Made by a program: the position numbers and the translations under genes. From an uncultured Lachnospiraceae bacterium (GTDB lineage: Bacteria > Bacillota > Clostridia > Lachnospirales > Lachnospiraceae), in contig CAJTWA010000083.1 of assembly GCA_910580195.1 (NCBI GenBank), positions 1 to 5,368 of the forward strand: 5,368 nt of DNA. Direction: 5' to 3'. Positions 1 to 5,368 of this stretch are shown one piece after another (within the stretch, counting starts at the first letter, position 1; the number at the start of each line of letters is the position of its first letter). The notes beneath the pieces were generated by a model. It was given only the letters and a program-made list of their open reading frames with translations, ran no database searches and was not told the DNA's origin.

Positions 1-842
1 AGATGGATCTCGACATCCAGGTAAGCAAGCTGAAACTTTTGAAGGCAAACCATACTAGCCAGAAGTACCGGCTGGAAACGGAGATCGCAAGGAATTACCC
101 GGTGAAGATTACCGCATTAAAAGAGCGGATTGCAGGCTTGCGGGCGGATGCGGAGGCAGTGAAGCCAATCCTTGAAAAAGAAAAGGAAAAAGACAATTTC
201 TCCATGCTGATCGGTGGAAAAACCTACACAGACCGGAAAGAGGCAGGGACGGCGCTGATTGCAGCCTGCGCAGGAATGAAAGCGGTGGATGCGGCCGGGC
301 AGGTCGGGGAGTTTTGCGGGTTCCGGCTGTATTCTGATTTTGACAGCTTCAACCAGGTATATAAGCTGACTGCCAAGCGGCAGTGCAGCTACCAGGTTGA
401 AGTGGGGAAAGACCCGTTAGGGAACCTGCAGCGTATCAGCAACGTATTCTCTGGGATTGGGAAGAAACTGACGGAATCGGAACTGAATTTAGAAACCGTT
501 CAGCAGCAGCTTGCCACGGCAAAGGAGGAAGTGGAGAAGCCTTTTGCAAAAGAAGAAGAATTGGCGGAGAAGATGGAACGCCTGTCGGAATTAAACGCCT
601 TGCTGAACATGGACGATAAAGGGCCGTCGGAAGCGCTGGGCATGGACGATGATGTGCAGGAAGTGGCAGACTGTCCGAGGAAAGCGGTTAATTATGCAGG
701 CCGGGTGTCGGATGCTTCACGGATTGCAGATGAAGTAAGGAAACCTTCTGTGCTTGGGAAGCTGAAAGAAGCAAAAGAGCGTCTTATGGGGAATCATGGG
801 AACACCCAGAAACCGGTAAAGAAAAAGGAGCAGGAATTATAA
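1..842 (+). CDS. C-terminal part of a giant SNF2/DEAD-type helicase-methylase polyprotein (5' truncated)
   Basis: The frame enters from the left edge (first full codon at base 3) and stops at TAA 840-842. The ATG at 3-5 has only two bases before it and falls in a stretch that is internal in relatives, so it is probably not the start. The visible 279 residues resemble the tail of the very large SNF2-family helicase / N6-methylase proteins of clostridial conjugative elements. Recognisable marks are LDIQVSKLKLLKA near residue 4, GGKTYTDRKEAG near 71, GFRLYSDFDSF near 105, and EKPFAKEEELAEKMERLSEL followed by NALLNMD near 178-203. Residues 1-65 and 150-205 are charged and heptad-like, probably coiled coils flanking a small globular domain. 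The helicase and methylase motifs themselves are not in the window. The last 75 residues are a variable tail ending in lysine-rich PVKKKEQEL. It is probably cotranscribed with the gene at 1074. Family assignment is from memory of family sequences, with good confidence. Confidence 0.85.
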   Translation, partial: MDLDIQVSKLKLLKANHTSQKYRLETEIARNYPVKITALKERIAGLRADAEAVKPILEKEKEKDNFSMLIGGKTYTDRKEAGTALIAACAGMKAVDAAGQVGEFCGFRLYSDFDSFNQVYKLTAKRQCSYQVEVGKDPLGNLQRISNVFSGIGKKLTESELNLETVQQQLATAKEEVEKPFAKEEELAEKMERLSELNALLNMDDKGPSEALGMDDDVQEVADCPRKAVNYAGRVSDASRIADEVRKPSVLGKLKEAKERLMGNHGNTQKPVKKKEQEL

Positions 843-891
843 GCAGGAGGCCATACCGTCAATAGATGATGGGGTGGCATTATTTTTGCAT

Positions 892-927
892 AGACAGATG
901 GGAAAGCTGCGATAAGTTTTTCTGTCT
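892..927 (+). repeat. Inverted repeat, 7-bp stem (hairpin 1)
   Basis: AGACAGA at 892-898 is the exact reverse complement of TCTGTCT at 921-927, separated by 22 nt. The large loop makes it a weak hairpin on its own. The downstream bases (GTTTAT) are not a convincing terminator T-tract. Confidence 0.45.
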
Positions 928-933
928 GTTTAT

Positions 934-951
934 CTGCAAGGTATTTTGCAG
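934..951 (+). repeat. Inverted repeat, 6-bp stem plus G-T pair (hairpin 2)
   Basis: CTGCAA at 934-939 pairs with TTGCAG at 946-951. A G940-T945 wobble pair leaves a 4-nt loop (941-944). It directly abuts hairpin 3. Confidence 0.5.
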
Positions 952-968
952 GGCAGGTGGAGCCTGCC
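952..968 (+). repeat. GC-rich inverted repeat, 6-bp stem, 5-nt loop (hairpin 3)
   Basis: GGCAGG at 952-957 pairs with CCTGCC at 963-968 around a 5-nt TGGAG loop. It is stable for its size but is followed by AGTGAAAG rather than a T-run, so it does not look like an intrinsic terminator. Confidence 0.5.
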
Positions 969-1054
969 AGTGAAAGCATGGAATTAGCCGGGTCTGCCAG
1001 AAACCTATTTCAATATTTATAAGGATAGCGCTATGGCATATGCCGGGAAAGAAT

Positions 1055-1060
1055 GGAGGG
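1055..1060 (+). promoter_or_regulatory. Ribosome binding site for the large ArdC-type gene
   Basis: GGAGGG lies 13 nt before the ATG at 1074, which is longer than the usual spacing. It overlaps the alternative in-frame ATG at 1053-1055 and so cannot serve it. That alternative would have only GGGAAAG immediately before it. The site favours 1074 as the start, though initiation may be inefficient or coupled to upstream translation. Confidence 0.55.
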
Positions 1061-1073
1061 AATATATCATTAT

Positions 1074-1502
1074 ATGGCCGGAAAACGGGAAGAACAGTTG
1101 AAGGAGATTACGGAACGGCTGGAACAGGGCGTTAAGGATTTATTTACATCGGAAAAATATACAGAATATTTGAAAACCATGTCGCAGTTCCATAATTATA
1201 GTTTTAACAACACGCTTTTAATCGCGATGCAGAAGCCGGAGTCAACCTTGGTTGCAGGGCTGGCTACCTGGAACAAGAAATTTAACCGTCGGGTAAAACG
1301 TGGGGAGAAGGGGATCAAGATCATCGCCCCTGTGCCGATTAAGGAAAAAGAAGAGATAGAGAAATTTGATCCGGAAACAAACGAGCCGGTGCTGCGCCCG
1401 GACGGACAGCCGGAGACAGAGGAAGTGGAGCGTATCATCCCACGGTTCCGTGTGTCTACAGTATTTGACATTTCACAGACGCAAGGAGATCCGCTTCCGG
1501 AA
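1074..1502 (+). other. Domain: ArdC-like N-terminal ssDNA-binding region (PF08401 type)
   Basis: Residues 1-143 of the large protein. Marks are the amphipathic lead EEQLKEITERLEQGVKDLF, HNYSFNNTLLIAMQKP (40-55), W66, the basic KRGEKGIKIIAP stretch (75-86), and FRVSTVFDISQTQGDPLPE at the end. This is the arrangement of the ArdC N-terminal family (formerly DUF1738), known in plasmid ArdC to bind single-stranded DNA. The conserved parts look intact. Confidence 0.85.
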
Positions 1503-4500
1503 CTGGACACGCCGGAGCTAGTGGGGAGCGTAGAAAATTTTGATATTTTCATGGAAGCAATCCAGATGGTTTCCCCATCCCCTATGCGCTATGGGGAGAT
1601 TGAAGGGAGTTCCAAGGGGTATTACAGCAACGCCAGTAAGGAAATCGTAATCCAGGAGGGTATGAGCGAGAAGCAGACCATGAAAACCGCTGTCCATGAA
1701 GTGACACATGCCATGTGCCATGACCGGGATCTGATGGAGGAACTTGGGGAGAAGAAAAGCAAGATGACAATTGAAACGGAAGCCGAGAGCGTAGCTTTTA
1801 CCGTCTGCAGTTTCTTTAATCTTGATACGTCGGACTACTCGTTTCCATATCTGGCGGGATGGTCAAGCAGCATGGATATGAAGGAGCTGCGCACGTCAAT
1901 GGATTTTATCCGGAAAACAGCAGGCTCTTTTATTGACAGCATGGTGGAGAACATCCAGAAGCTGCAGAAAGAAAAAGCGGCAGAACGGGAGCTGACAGAA
2001 GATGATTTCGTATTTCAGTTTGCCCCTCTTGGGGAGGATACAAAAAAGTTCTATCTTGTAGATAATGTCGGGCGGGTAGATTTTTTAAGGCTGTTACATA
2101 CTTTTGCTGAACAGGACGGGGGAAATGGAAATCCGGAGCAGTTCCTGAAAAGCCACGGCGTACACCTGGATTTATGGCGGGATTCGGAAGATGGAAAGAA
2201 GAATCAGGAGATGCCGGAGTTCTATGATGCCTTGTATATGGATGCAGGCCATATCGTGGATGCGGCAGAATTTTCTATTTTGGTGCAGGTGGAGATGATG
2301 ATCAGCCGTGCGGAGTACGGGCATACAGCTTTGGGGAAGGAAGCGCATAACCTGACTGTCTTATATGCCTATAAGCTGGACAATCCAAGGGACACGAGGG
2401 AGTTGGTGAATAAACTTGCGGAGGCTGTGGAAAATCCGAAGATGCATAATCTTCAGGAAATTATGGAGGATGCACAGGAAGAGATTGATTTTCTGCCTGA
2501 TAACAAAGTCGGGATTATGCAGATGCATGAATTTGGCTACCACAATGATTCCGTCCTGCCGCTTACAATGGAAAGGGCCGTTGCGCTGCACAATGCAGGG
2601 CTGCATATCTACAGCCTGCAGAAAGACGGAAGTTCAATTCTGATGAATACAGAAGATGATATTAGAGAAACAGGAGAAGACGGCATGTTCGGCGTTGACG
2701 CAAGGGCGTGGGAGAGCTACCAGGTGATGGAATCGGTACGTGCGGAAAATGCAGAGCAGGAACATTTAAACGAAGAATTGCTTTTCAGCAGTAACGAGGA
2801 TCGTTATGCCATCTACCAGATCCGGGACGACAGCAAGGGCCGGGAATACCTTTTTATGGATACGGAGTATCTGAAAAAGCAGGGATTTTCCGTGGATTAT
2901 GATGATTACCGGATGGTATACGGTGATGTGCTAGGTGGAAAAGAAACGCTGGATTCCCTGTATGAAAAATTCAATATCGGGCATCCGCTGGACTTTAAAG
3001 GGCATTCCCTCTCTGTCAGTGATGTAGTGGCCATAAAAAGAGACGGTGAGATTACGGCGCATTATGTGGATTCTTATGGATATACGGAACTGCCGGAATT
3101 TTTTCATCAGAAGGAGAAAACCATAAAGCAGGAAAAAGGAACAGAATTACAGGAAAGCAGCCTGCAGGAACTACAAAAGGGTGATACAGAAAAGCAATAT
3201 CAAGAAGTAGAGATTTTTGGAGTCCCGGCATTATTTTCTAATGGAAGGATACCAGAAAAAGAAGTGCCATCTGAACTTTACCGCTATGATTTGCGGGGGT
3301 CTGATTATGACCCTGGCGATCCGGTCGCTGTGGAATACCATGTGGGGGTCAACCATGCCGGCACAATCCTGTCCTCGTTTTATCTGCCTATCCCGGAAAG
3401 AAGGTATTTGAATCTTGGGGAAGAATTAAACTTTACTGGCGGGATGGTGACAATCGAACAATTAAAGCAATCAGCAATAGCGCTCAATGAAAGCCTGAAT
3501 ACAAAAGAAAAGAAACGAAAGCTGGAAGAACGGATACAGAATGTGGTCATTCATTCCAATGAGGAGCTTTTATATACAGGTACAGATGATTGTTACGCTC
3601 TTTTTCAGATCAATGAGGATACGAAAGGCCGGGATTATTTCCTTTTAAGTATGGAAACGATCAAAGAAGACGGTTTAGAGGTGGATGGTTCGGATTATTC
3701 CCTGATTTATGGCGGCAGGCTCAAGCTAGGGGATAATTTGGAAAGCGTCCGCACAGAAATAACATTTTCTCTCCCGGAAGGCTATACCGGGCACTACCCG
3801 ACTGTCGGTGATGTGATGGTTATGAACCGTAAAGGGAAAGTGACTGCTTATTTTTTGGATGATTATGGCCCTGTGGAACTGCCCGGTTTTATTGAACAGA
3901 GGAAACATGTACTGGAGGAAGAAGCAAAACGGCAGATTCCAGAGGAAAAAACGTACCCGCCGCTTTATATGCATACCATTACCTATGCAATGGAGCATGG
4001 CCGGGCAGATGATTACCTGGAATCAAGAAAGCTGAACCTGGACTGCAAAAAAGCGGTTGAGGACGCAATCAGGGAGAACTTTGACGGGATGCATCTGGCG
4101 CATGATGCCGCAGAGGAAGTCCTGGAGGAATATGGCGCAGAACGTGTGGTATTCATCCTTGCAAATACGTTGCAGCATTTGGAACATGACGGGCGGTTTT
4201 CTATCGGGAATAAGGCATGGGCAAAGGGATACGAGATACCGGAGAACGTAAACCGGGGGATGGATATGAACGCTGATTATGTGGTAAGCAGCCACCCGGC
4301 TGTGCTGGACGGGTTTATCGGATTGGCAAGGGATGGAATACAGGAACAGGAGTTAGGGAAGGAAGAAAACGTGCGGATCAATGAGGAAACGAAAGGGTTT
4401 ATTGCAAATGGGCATTTTGGCACATGGCATACGGCAGAAGCAAAAGAAATTAGCGGCGAGCTGTTTTACCGGATGGAGCATGAGGAATATGGGGATTCTG

Positions 4501-5368
4501 TGGCCTCTATTATTGTCAATCAGGAAGGGGAACTGGTGGCAGAGGATCTGGAGCATGGGTTTGATCAGGGGGCAATGGAAGCCATTGGCGAGTATTTTTC
4601 AGAAAAAGGAGTAGAAATGGAACCGGAGCCGTCATTCATTGCACAATACTATCTTATACAGAACACCGATGGCAGCAAAACAGAAAGGGAATATCAGTAT
4701 TTTGCGGATTTGGATGCGGCGGGCACTGCCTATCAGCAGATACCAAACCACCTAAATAAACAGCTTGGCATGGAAAGCACGGAACAGCCACCCTCCAGGA
4801 TGTCCCTGATTGTGTGCCAGAATGGAATTGAAACGCTTACAGATATAGAATTTAATTCCCTAAGCGAAAAATGGGTTCGAGAGGAAACGATGGCGGCGTC
4901 ACAGAAAGCAAGGGAGTATCTCGATAGCTATGATGTTGCAATTGCATACCAGACAGAAAAAGGGTATTTTTCCATCCAGACCGTTTCTGACGGTTACGAT
5001 TATACGATTTATGGTAAGGATTTCAGGGAGATTGACGGAGGCGTGTACGACGATCCGGATCTGTCAATCCGTGAGGCGATGGAAGCGATCCTTTCGGATG
5101 AAGGCATACCGTTGGCGGCGTGTAAGGTTATGGATTATGGAGAATTGCAGGTGAAAACAGAAACCGTGGCGCAGGAAGAACTGCAGAAGACGCAGGCGAA
5201 AGAAACGGAGACGGAGAGACTTCCGCTTGTTTCTGATCAGACAGAGCCGGAGCCTGCCTTAAACGGCCAGAGCCGTGCGGGAATAGAGGAAACCGTACTC
5301 TGCTATGCCCAGGCACAGATTGATGAAATGGGGCTGTCGGAGGAAGTGGAGCTGCTTGGCGCAAGGGT
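1074..5368 (+). CDS. ArdC-like / zinc metallopeptidase / tandem YodL / DUF3849 polyvalent protein (3' truncated)
   Basis: One frame runs from ATG 1074 to the right edge without a stop: 1431 complete codons plus two bases. The frame is closed upstream by TAG at 1026-1028. ATG 1053 would add MEGIYHY, but MAGKREEQ is the usual start in relatives and has the better Shine-Dalgarno. Domains in order: ArdC-like ssDNA-binding region (about 1-143), zincin metallopeptidase (150-300, H208-E209-x-x-H212), unassigned mainly helical section (303-478), a small YodL-associated module (479-549), YodL-like copy 1 (566-677), LPD28-like (711-799), YodL-like copy 2 (829-940), DUF3849 (962-1088), two or three small modules (1102-1355), an acidic E/Q/T-rich linker (about 1356-1403), and the start of a further domain (1404 on). 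No signal peptide or membrane segment is seen, so it is presumably cytoplasmic or carried with transferred DNA. Known ArdC proteins protect DNA from restriction during conjugation. That role here is inference. Confidence 0.9.
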   Translation, partial: MAGKREEQLKEITERLEQGVKDLFTSEKYTEYLKTMSQFHNYSFNNTLLIAMQKPESTLVAGLATWNKKFNRRVKRGEKGIKIIAPVPIKEKEEIEKFDPETNEPVLRPDGQPETEEVERIIPRFRVSTVFDISQTQGDPLPELDTPELVGSVENFDIFMEAIQMVSPSPMRYGEIEGSSKGYYSNASKEIVIQEGMSEKQTMKTAVHEVTHAMCHDRDLMEELGEKKSKMTIETEAESVAFTVCSFFNLDTSDYSFPYLAGWSSSMDMKELRTSMDFIRKTAGSFIDSMVENIQKLQKEKAAERELTEDDFVFQFAPLGEDTKKFYLVDNVGRVDFLRLLHTFAEQDGGNGNPEQFLKSHGVHLDLWRDSEDGKKNQEMPEFYDALYMDAGHIVDAAEFSILVQVEMMISRAEYGHTALGKEAHNLTVLYAYKLDNPRDTRELVNKLAEAVENPKMHNLQEIMEDAQEEIDFLPDNKVGIMQMHEFGYHNDSVLPLTMERAVALHNAGLHIYSLQKDGSSILMNTEDDIRETGEDGMFGVDARAWESYQVMESVRAENAEQEHLNEELLFSSNEDRYAIYQIRDDSKGREYLFMDTEYLKKQGFSVDYDDYRMVYGDVLGGKETLDSLYEKFNIGHPLDFKGHSLSVSDVVAIKRDGEITAHYVDSYGYTELPEFFHQKEKTIKQEKGTELQESSLQELQKGDTEKQYQEVEIFGVPALFSNGRIPEKEVPSELYRYDLRGSDYDPGDPVAVEYHVGVNHAGTILSSFYLPIPERRYLNLGEELNFTGGMVTIEQLKQSAIALNESLNTKEKKRKLEERIQNVVIHSNEELLYTGTDDCYALFQINEDTKGRDYFLLSMETIKEDGLEVDGSDYSLIYGGRLKLGDNLESVRTEITFSLPEGYTGHYPTVGDVMVMNRKGKVTAYFLDDYGPVELPGFIEQRKHVLEEEAKRQIPEEKTYPPLYMHTITYAMEHGRADDYLESRKLNLDCKKAVEDAIRENFDGMHLAHDAAEEVLEEYGAERVVFILANTLQHLEHDGRFSIGNKAWAKGYEIPENVNRGMDMNADYVVSSHPAVLDGFIGLARDGIQEQELGKEENVRINEETKGFIANGHFGTWHTAEAKEISGELFYRMEHEEYGDSVASIIVNQEGELVAEDLEHGFDQGAMEAIGEYFSEKGVEMEPEPSFIAQYYLIQNTDGSKTEREYQYFADLDAAGTAYQQIPNHLNKQLGMESTEQPPSRMSLIVCQNGIETLTDIEFNSLSEKWVREETMAASQKAREYLDSYDVAIAYQTEKGYFSIQTVSDGYDYTIYGKDFREIDGGVYDDPDLSIREAMEAILSDEGIPLAACKVMDYGELQVKTETVAQEELQKTQAKETETERLPLVSDQTEPEPALNGQSRAGIEETVLCYAQAQIDEMGLSEEVELLGAR
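1521..1973 (+). other. Domain: zincin-like metallopeptidase of the ArdC type
   Basis: Residues about 150-300. HEVTHAMCHD gives a complete HExxH motif: H208 and H212 as zinc ligands and E209 as the catalytic base. The downstream acidic cluster TIETEAESVAFTVC (E234, E236, E238) is where the third ligand sits in related proteins. GYYSNASKEIVIQEGMSEKQ just before the motif and DTSDYSFPYLAGWSSSMDMK after it match the layout of the metallopeptidase that follows the ArdC N-terminus. All expected active-site residues are present, so peptidase activity is plausible. The substrate is unknown. Confidence 0.85.
2769..3104 (+). repeat. YodL-like domain, copy 1
   Basis: Residues 566-677 (NEELL to ELPEFF). 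The key run includes YAIYQIRDDSKGREY, VDYDDYRMVYG, LYEKFNIGHPLDFKGHSLSV, SDVV and AHYVDSYGYTELPEF, typical of the YodL domain of clostridial mobile-element proteins. It is the better-conserved copy and retains the FNIxHPxDFxGHSLSVSDVV block. Domain function is not known. Confidence 0.8.
3204..3470 (+). other. Domain: probable LPD28-like module between the YodL copies
   Basis: Residues about 711-799. Marks are FGVPALFSNGRIPEKEVPSE, then LYRYDLRGSDYDPGDPVAVE, then VGVNHAGTIL, and LGEELNFTGG. This module commonly accompanies YodL domains in element-encoded polyvalent proteins. I believe it is 'large polyvalent protein-associated domain 28', but the exact family number is from memory. No catalytic motif is evident. 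Confidence 0.6.
3558..3893 (+). repeat. YodL-like domain, copy 2 (diverged)
   Basis: Residues 829-940 (NEELL to ELPGFI), the same 112-codon length as copy 1 and 789 nt downstream of it. It aligns to copy 1 without gaps, with about 44 identities by hand count. Shared positions include NEELL, YAxxQI, KGRxY, VDxxDY, YGxxL, GH, VxDV, TA and DxYGxxELPxF. The copy-1 block FNIGHPLDFKGHSLSVSDVV is replaced by ITFSLPEGYTGHYPTVGDVM, so the most conserved surface of the family has drifted. Confidence 0.75.
3957..4337 (+). other. Domain: DUF3849
   Basis: Residues about 962-1088. Marks are PPLYMHTITYAMEHGRADDY, LNLDCKKAVEDAIRENFDGM, ERVVFILANTLQHLEHDGRF, NKAWA and YVVSSHPAVLDGFIGLAR. The C-K-x-A-I/V-E-x-A-I-R-E-x-F-D-G-M-H-L signature and the SHPAVLDGF end are characteristic. 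DUF3849 is found in conjugative-element proteins of gut Clostridia and has no assigned activity. Confidence 0.75.
4377..4610 (+). other. Small unassigned module with GTW...HEEYGD motif
   Basis: Residues about 1102-1179. GHFGTWHTAEAKEISGELFY, then RMEHEEYGDSVASIIVNQEG and EDLEHGFDQG. This beta-rich pattern (G-H-x-G-T-W, H-E-E-Y-G-D) recurs in element polyvalent proteins, but I cannot give a secure family name or function. Confidence 0.45.
4929..5138 (+). other. Small LPD-type module with DGGVYDDPDxSIREAM motif
   Basis: Residues about 1286-1355. KGYFSIQTVSDGYDYTIYGK, FREIDGGVYDDPDLSIREAM and EAILSDEG form a compact beta-beta-alpha pattern that I associate with the large polyvalent protein-associated (LPD) domains; the exact number is not certain. 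It is preceded (1187-1273) by another poorly resolved stretch with YYLIQNTDGSKTEREYQYF, and followed by an acidic linker. Confidence 0.45.

Larger units (their letters stand above)
843..1073. other. Hairpin-rich intergenic region
   Basis: This 231-bp gap between two same-strand genes contains no long ORF. It holds a strong Shine-Dalgarno AGGAGG (845-850), three successive inverted repeats (892-927, 934-951, 952-968), a possible gene remnant (862-1101) and the ribosome binding site of the next gene (1055-1060). The best intact small ORF is 866-973, 35 codons, with six cysteines and hydrophobic stretches. Its ATG lies 15 nt after the Shine-Dalgarno, which is too far for confident use, and its product matches nothing I recognise. 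A 22-codon ORF at 1033-1101 has a well-placed AAGGA (1021-1025, 7-nt spacer) and overlaps the start of the next gene in another frame. No T-tract follows any hairpin, so transcription probably continues through. Confidence 0.7.
862..1101 (+). pseudogene. Possible remnant of a small element gene
   Basis: One frame reads DDGVALFLHRQMGKLR, stop (913-915), VFLSVYLQGILQGRWSLPVK and AWN, stop (985-987), then PGLPETYFNIYKDSAMAYAG and KEWREYI onward to a stop at 1099-1101. These pieces have the look of real protein (LPETYFNIYKDSA, GKEWREY) more than random translation. A strong AGGAGG lies at 845-850, but no ATG, GTG or TTG occurs 5-12 nt after it. Instead an ATA at 862-864, 11 nt downstream and in this same frame, could be a lost ATG. 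Around 905-927 a neighbouring frame reads AAISFSV, so a frameshift is also possible. Alternatives are chance open sequence or a noncoding leader. I cannot name the family, and two stops in about 80 codons are not by themselves strong evidence either way. Confidence 0.25.

Noticed and set aside
3..5. ATG at 3-5 as the true start of the first gene
   Set aside because: Only two bases precede it, no ribosome site can be seen, and the sequence LDIQVSKLKLLKA is internal in the giant helicase family, so the gene almost certainly extends left.
892..968. Intrinsic terminator after the first gene
   Set aside because: The stems are short and no run of T follows any of them, so read-through into the large gene is more likely.
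866..973. 35-codon cysteine-rich ORF as a real small protein gene
   Set aside because: Its ATG is 15 nt from the Shine-Dalgarno, it has no recognisable relative, and a competing frame gives more protein-like sequence. Not called as a gene, though not excluded.
995..1023. Promoter with TATAAG at 1018-1023 as -10
   Set aside because: The -35 position at a 17-nt spacer is TGCCAG, a poor match to TTGACA, and another weak pair (TTGCAT 886-891 / GATAAG 911-916) has a 19-nt spacer. Neither is convincing.
1196..1552. 118-codon ORF on the minus strand
   Set aside because: Lies entirely over the conserved ArdC region of the plus-strand gene. Its product is a serine-rich shadow with no recognisable motif.
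3726..4295. Two 90-codon minus-strand ORFs (3726-3998 and 4023-4295)
   Set aside because: Both are antisense to the second YodL copy and DUF3849, with no plausible ribosome site context or family resemblance.
2416..5154. Short plus-strand ORFs in other frames (2416-2643, 3217-3411, 4057-4251, 4381-4614, 4930-5154)
   Set aside because: All overlap recognisable domains of the large protein and give basic, tryptophan/arginine-rich shadow translations.

Overview
The window looks like part of an integrative conjugative element (or related mobile element) from a gut-type Clostridia bacterium (Bacillota; Lachnospiraceae or Oscillospiraceae-like). No organism or element name can be read directly. 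The inference rests on gene content: the C-terminal end of a giant SNF2/DEAD-type helicase-methylase polyprotein, followed on the same strand by an ArdC / metallopeptidase / YodL / DUF3849 'polyvalent' protein. This pair recurs in Tn1549/CTn-type elements of gut Clostridia. Family names are recalled from sequence character, not from a search.

Layout. Bases 1-842 are the last 279 codons of the upstream gene, which enters from the left. Bases 843-1073 are a 231-bp gap with three consecutive inverted repeats, a strong Shine-Dalgarno sequence (845-850) with no start codon at a usable distance, and a frame that reads like the remains of a small gene. From 1074 to the right edge, a single frame stays open for 1431 codons with no stop, so the second gene is 3'-truncated by the window. 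Short antisense or out-of-frame ORFs inside it are shadows.

The large protein is modular: an ArdC-like ssDNA-binding N-terminus; a zincin metallopeptidase with H208-E-x-x-H212; an unassigned mainly helical section; two copies of a YodL-like domain (residues 566-677 and 829-940) that align without gaps at about 44 of 112 identities by hand count; an LPD28-like domain between the copies; a DUF3849 domain; two or three further small modules; and an acidic linker. The last 28 residues look like the start of another domain, which I suspect is nucleotidyltransferase-like and continues beyond the window.

Working together: ArdC-type proteins on plasmids protect incoming DNA from restriction, and the SNF2/methylase polyproteins are thought to act on or modify element DNA. 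A reasonable inference is that this operon serves establishment of the element in a new host, possibly through anti-restriction or anti-defence activity. Nothing here proves that. No tRNA, rRNA, CRISPR array, insertion sequence, attachment site or convincing terminator was seen.
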